The position numbers and the translations under genes were made by a program. The notes under the pieces are model-generated. The model saw only the letters and a list, made by a program, of their open reading frames with translations. It was not told the origin of the DNA and did no database searches. A stretch of 21,255 nucleotides of DNA from Falciphora oryzae (lineage: Eukaryota > Ascomycota > Sordariomycetes > Magnaporthales > Magnaporthaceae): positions 96,697 through 117,951 of the forward strand of contig JNVV01000069.1 in the NCBI GenBank assembly GCA_000733355.1, read 5' to 3'. Positions 19,073-21,255 of the stretch are shown here, in pieces. Every line of letters starts with the position of its first letter. Position 1 is the stretch's first letter.

Positions 19073-20762
19073 TTATCGTTTTTTAAATAAGGCCGATGGT
19101 TTAAGGTTTTTTAAAGATACCAAAGTACGTTTCCCTTTTGCGGTTGCCCTTTTAGGTTGTAAAGCCCCGACGTTGATCTTTTTGCGTTTGTTAGTTTAGT
19201 ATTCGGCGTATGCTGCCATGCTTTTAGCTTTAATAGCTTCGCATTTTTGTACCAGTAGCTGGCCGTAAGCTTTTAACTAGTGCTGGCATGTATCCCCCCC
19301 GATAGCCGGTACCCGTCGGCACAGGTCGTGGATATCCCGGATGGTTGTGCAGGATGTTTTAATGGATAGATTGAGTTTTACGGCGATGGCAGGTTTTAGT
19401 ATCCATTCGCCGGGGAGGTTAAACCATTGGTCGTCGTTAGGGGCGATGATGTAAGTCGCGAGTTCGGAGGCGAATGATATTAACTTTTTGTAAATAAACT
19501 AACGTGGTTCCCCAGTGAGTGGGACAAACCAGCGAGTGGGACAGTTGGAAATCCCATACTAAACGCCGTTTTCGACATCCTTGCTAAATCGCCCAATTTG
19601 TATCCGAATTCGATGAAATTTTAAAATTAAGGTTTTAACTATATAGCCGATTTTATGTAATTATCTACAAATTTGTAACCCTAACCCGGGCGAGATATAA
19701 AAAAATGCGCTAATTTAACCCCTGCATTTTTAATATCTCACCCGGGTTAAGGTTACAAATTTGTAGATAATTACATAAAATCGGCTATATAGTTAAAACC
19801 TTAATTTTAAAATTTCATCGAATTCGGATACAAATTGGGCGATTTAGCAAGGATATCGAAAACGGCGTTTAGTATGGGATTTCCAACTGTCCCACTCGCT
19901 GGTTTGTCCCACTCACTAGTGAACCACGTTATTTTTTGGTATGCCTATATACGCTTTTGTTTTTTTTCGCAATAGCTGTTACTGGAGGGAGTCGTCCAAG
20001 TTCGTAGTGATATGCGTTGCAGCAAAATGTGTGCTAAACGTTAAACAGTTACACCTTTTGCAGCAAGTCGAGCATTTCCTGCTTAAAGCACCTGGCATTA
20101 GCGAATTTGAACATTTCGGGATGTTCGGCCCTTAGCTTCGCGCGCCGGCGCTAATCTTTTTGGGTCCAATGGTTATGTTGTTTTTTTAAGAAAATGCCCA
20201 GTTTTTCGTTAACTTTATCGTTCGTAATGGAGGACAAATGTCCCCCGGCTATGCTGGATTCCACGTTAAGAATGGAAAATCGCGCTTGTAAATAGTCGGA
20301 GCTAAATAACTGTAATTCGTTTGCATTTGTATTTGTACTAAATTCTGCCAACTCGAAGCGCAAACTATTAGATAAAGCAGGAATATGGTTTTTTTTGGAG
20401 CCCCGTTTAGGTTTCGTCTTTTTAGGGACCGCAGTGCCTTAGGTGTTAAAATACCAGTAGGGGGCAAAAAAATAAGCGGTACCCTGCCCCATATCGGATC
20501 GGGACGCCTTGCCGAACCGCTGTAACAAATCCGATACGTCCAATAAAATCGGTGCTTTAAATTGCACCACGCGCATTACGTTTGAAATATCCATTCCTAT
20601 ACCCAAAAATACGGTAGCTAGGATAATACGGATAGGAAAATCGGTGCGTTTAAACGTGTGATACAAAAGGCGTTGATTTGTTAGTGGGGTAAAGGAATTG
20701 TAAATGCTAATGGTGCGAATTGTAATAGCCCTATTAACTTTTTAGGAAATAAGGTGTTAAAG
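19073..20762 (-). pseudogene. RecQ-like DNA helicase, C-terminal part, truncated and split by a MITE
   Basis: The minus-strand frame runs from about 20762 down to TAA 19073-19075. Helicase motifs of the second RecA lobe are clear: IRIILATVFLGIGMDISNV (motif V, about 20638-20580) and LLDVSDLLQRFGKASR (motif VI, about 20545-20500), followed by QGTAYFFAPYW. Upstream, RAITIRTISIYNSFTPLT fits the motif IV area. The first lobe with the Walker A and DEAH motifs is missing, cut off by the element to the right. Downstream is a basic C-terminal region. Internal TAR codons are at 20757, 20742, 20439, 20151, 20049, 20034, 19277 and 19196 (lowest coordinate of each); no TGA. Removing the MITE and one TA restores a single frame. 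This type is common in fungal subtelomeres and transposons. Confidence 0.7.
19502..19929. mobile_element. 428-bp foldback MITE of Tc1/mariner type, TA target duplication
   Basis: Two 197-bp arms (19502-19698 and 19733-19929) are near-perfect inverted repeats with about 5 mismatches, around a 34-base loop. Ends are ACGTGGTTC flanked by TA on both sides (19500-19501, 19930-19931). Each arm has the subterminal motif AGTGAGTGGGACAAACC with GAGTGGGACA repeated twice. There is no coding capacity, so a transposase in trans would be needed. It interrupts the helicase frame. Confidence 0.9.
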
Positions 20763-20973
20763 GAGAGTATGGCGGGCAGCTACGAGCTTAAACCTGTTGT
20801 TTATATAAACAATAGTTAAATAAAAATAAGAAAAAAAGCGAGCTTGAAATCGCGCAGCCGGACAGCCCTTCGAGATAATTCAATTTTGACACCGGAATCG
20901 AACTCCTCGCACCCGACTTGACCCAGGATCGATGCCGCATCGGGTGCGCGCCGACGGCGCGGGCCTAGAATCG
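20763..20973 (+). other. LTR or leader tail of the right-hand element
   Basis: A change in composition separates the helicase fragment from a new element. The stretch has an AT-rich promoter-like core (TGTTTATATAAACA, a 14-base palindrome at about 20798) and an A-rich run, then a GC-rich leader. A 10-bp inverted pair CCGGAATCGA (about 20891) and TCGATTCCGG (about 20983) brackets the region before the next ATG. Exact LTR limits cannot be set. Confidence 0.35.
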
Positions 20974-21255
20974 ATGGAAGTCGATTCCGGGCTCGCGGCC
21001 AGTCGACACGCCTCGACGGTGGATCCCCCCAACGCGCCTCCGGACGCGCGAGGGAATGCCGACACCGACAAGAGACCGGCGCGCGGCCGTCAGGAGGAAA
21101 AAGAAGACGAAATTATTGACAAGCTGAAGCCCTTTGTGATCAGTGGAAAGTTGCTGGAAGTCCTGCAACTGGTGTCGGAACTGACGAAGCTGAAGGTCGA
21201 CGCGGAGACGGCTCGCAAGCGCGACGCCACCGAGGACGGACCGGTAACCAAAGCG
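20974..21255 (+). CDS. 5' start of a new ORF, probably gag of another retroelement, cut by the window edge
   Basis: Frame 1 is open from ATG 20974 to the end of the window, 94 codons with no stop. The protein starts MEVDSGLAASRHAS and is hydrophilic and charged, with EEKEDEIIDKLKPFVISGKLLEVLQLVSELTKLK suggesting an amphipathic or coiled-coil helix. Base composition is much more GC-rich than the region to the left and the two Gln codons are CAG and CAA. Its position just after an LTR-like leader suggests a gag N-terminus; there is no diagnostic motif. Confidence 0.45.
   Translation, partial: MEVDSGLAASRHASTVDPPNAPPDARGNADTDKRPARGRQEEKEDEIIDKLKPFVISGKLLEVLQLVSELTKLKVDAETARKRDATEDGPVTKA

Noticed and set aside
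19294..19300. Suspected frameshift at the seven-C run in the helicase
   Set aside because: On recount the frame passes through without a shift (ATC GGG GGG GAT on the minus strand).
20887..20905. GTTCGATTCCGG on the minus strand, resembling a tRNA T-loop or B box
   Set aside because: No A box or cloverleaf is present around it, and the distance to a CCA-like end does not fit a tRNA or a standard primer-binding site.

Overview
The window looks like transposon-packed, gene-poor chromatin of a filamentous fungus, probably an ascomycete. The evidence is the kind of elements present: the 3' end of a Tad-like LINE, a Ty3/gypsy element with a C-terminal chromodomain, a fungal-type Ty1/copia element, a DUF6589-like gene, a fungal RecQ-like helicase fragment and a TA-flanked foldback element. 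I recognised families by motif and from memory; nothing was searched. I see no clear housekeeping gene, tRNA, rRNA or CRISPR. Layout: 3-398 LINE C-terminus (+); 399-906 low-information sequence with a (CT)n tract; 907-1149 small ORF; 1240-7935 one gypsy gag-pol reading frame (+); about 8093-10381 and 18003-18676 a DUF6589-like gene (+), split by a complete 7616-bp copia element at 10382-17997 that has 233-bp LTRs and a GTATC target duplication; 18889-19063 an LTR-like block; 19073 to about 20762 a RecQ-like helicase fragment (-), split by a 428-bp foldback MITE at 19502-19929; from about 20763 to the window end, the start of another element with a new, GC-rich open frame. So the copia element and the MITE are nested in older genes, and the helicase is cut off by the right-hand element. 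The most striking feature is the in-frame stops. Read under the standard code, the gypsy, copia, DUF6589 and helicase frames are each broken by many TAA/TAG codons (I count about 39, 44, about 20 and 8) but by almost no TGA (2, 2, 0 and 0) and by one probable frameshift in all. Where I can judge from family motifs, the TAA/TAG codons sit where glutamine is expected (for example both Gln positions after the integrase YHP motif). Conserved His, Trp and Cys codons, which C-to-T decay at CpA/TpG should also hit, are kept. The copia element has 96.6% identical LTRs and a perfect target duplication, and its LTRs keep all nine CAG/CAA trinucleotides in both copies, so its TAR codons may predate insertion. 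Two explanations compete: a RIP-like C-to-T process, or UAA/UAG read as glutamine by these genes. The second is not proven. The plausible natural ends of several of these frames are also TAA/TAG, and the LINE ends on TAA where the family normally ends. Products are therefore annotated as pseudogenes under the standard code.
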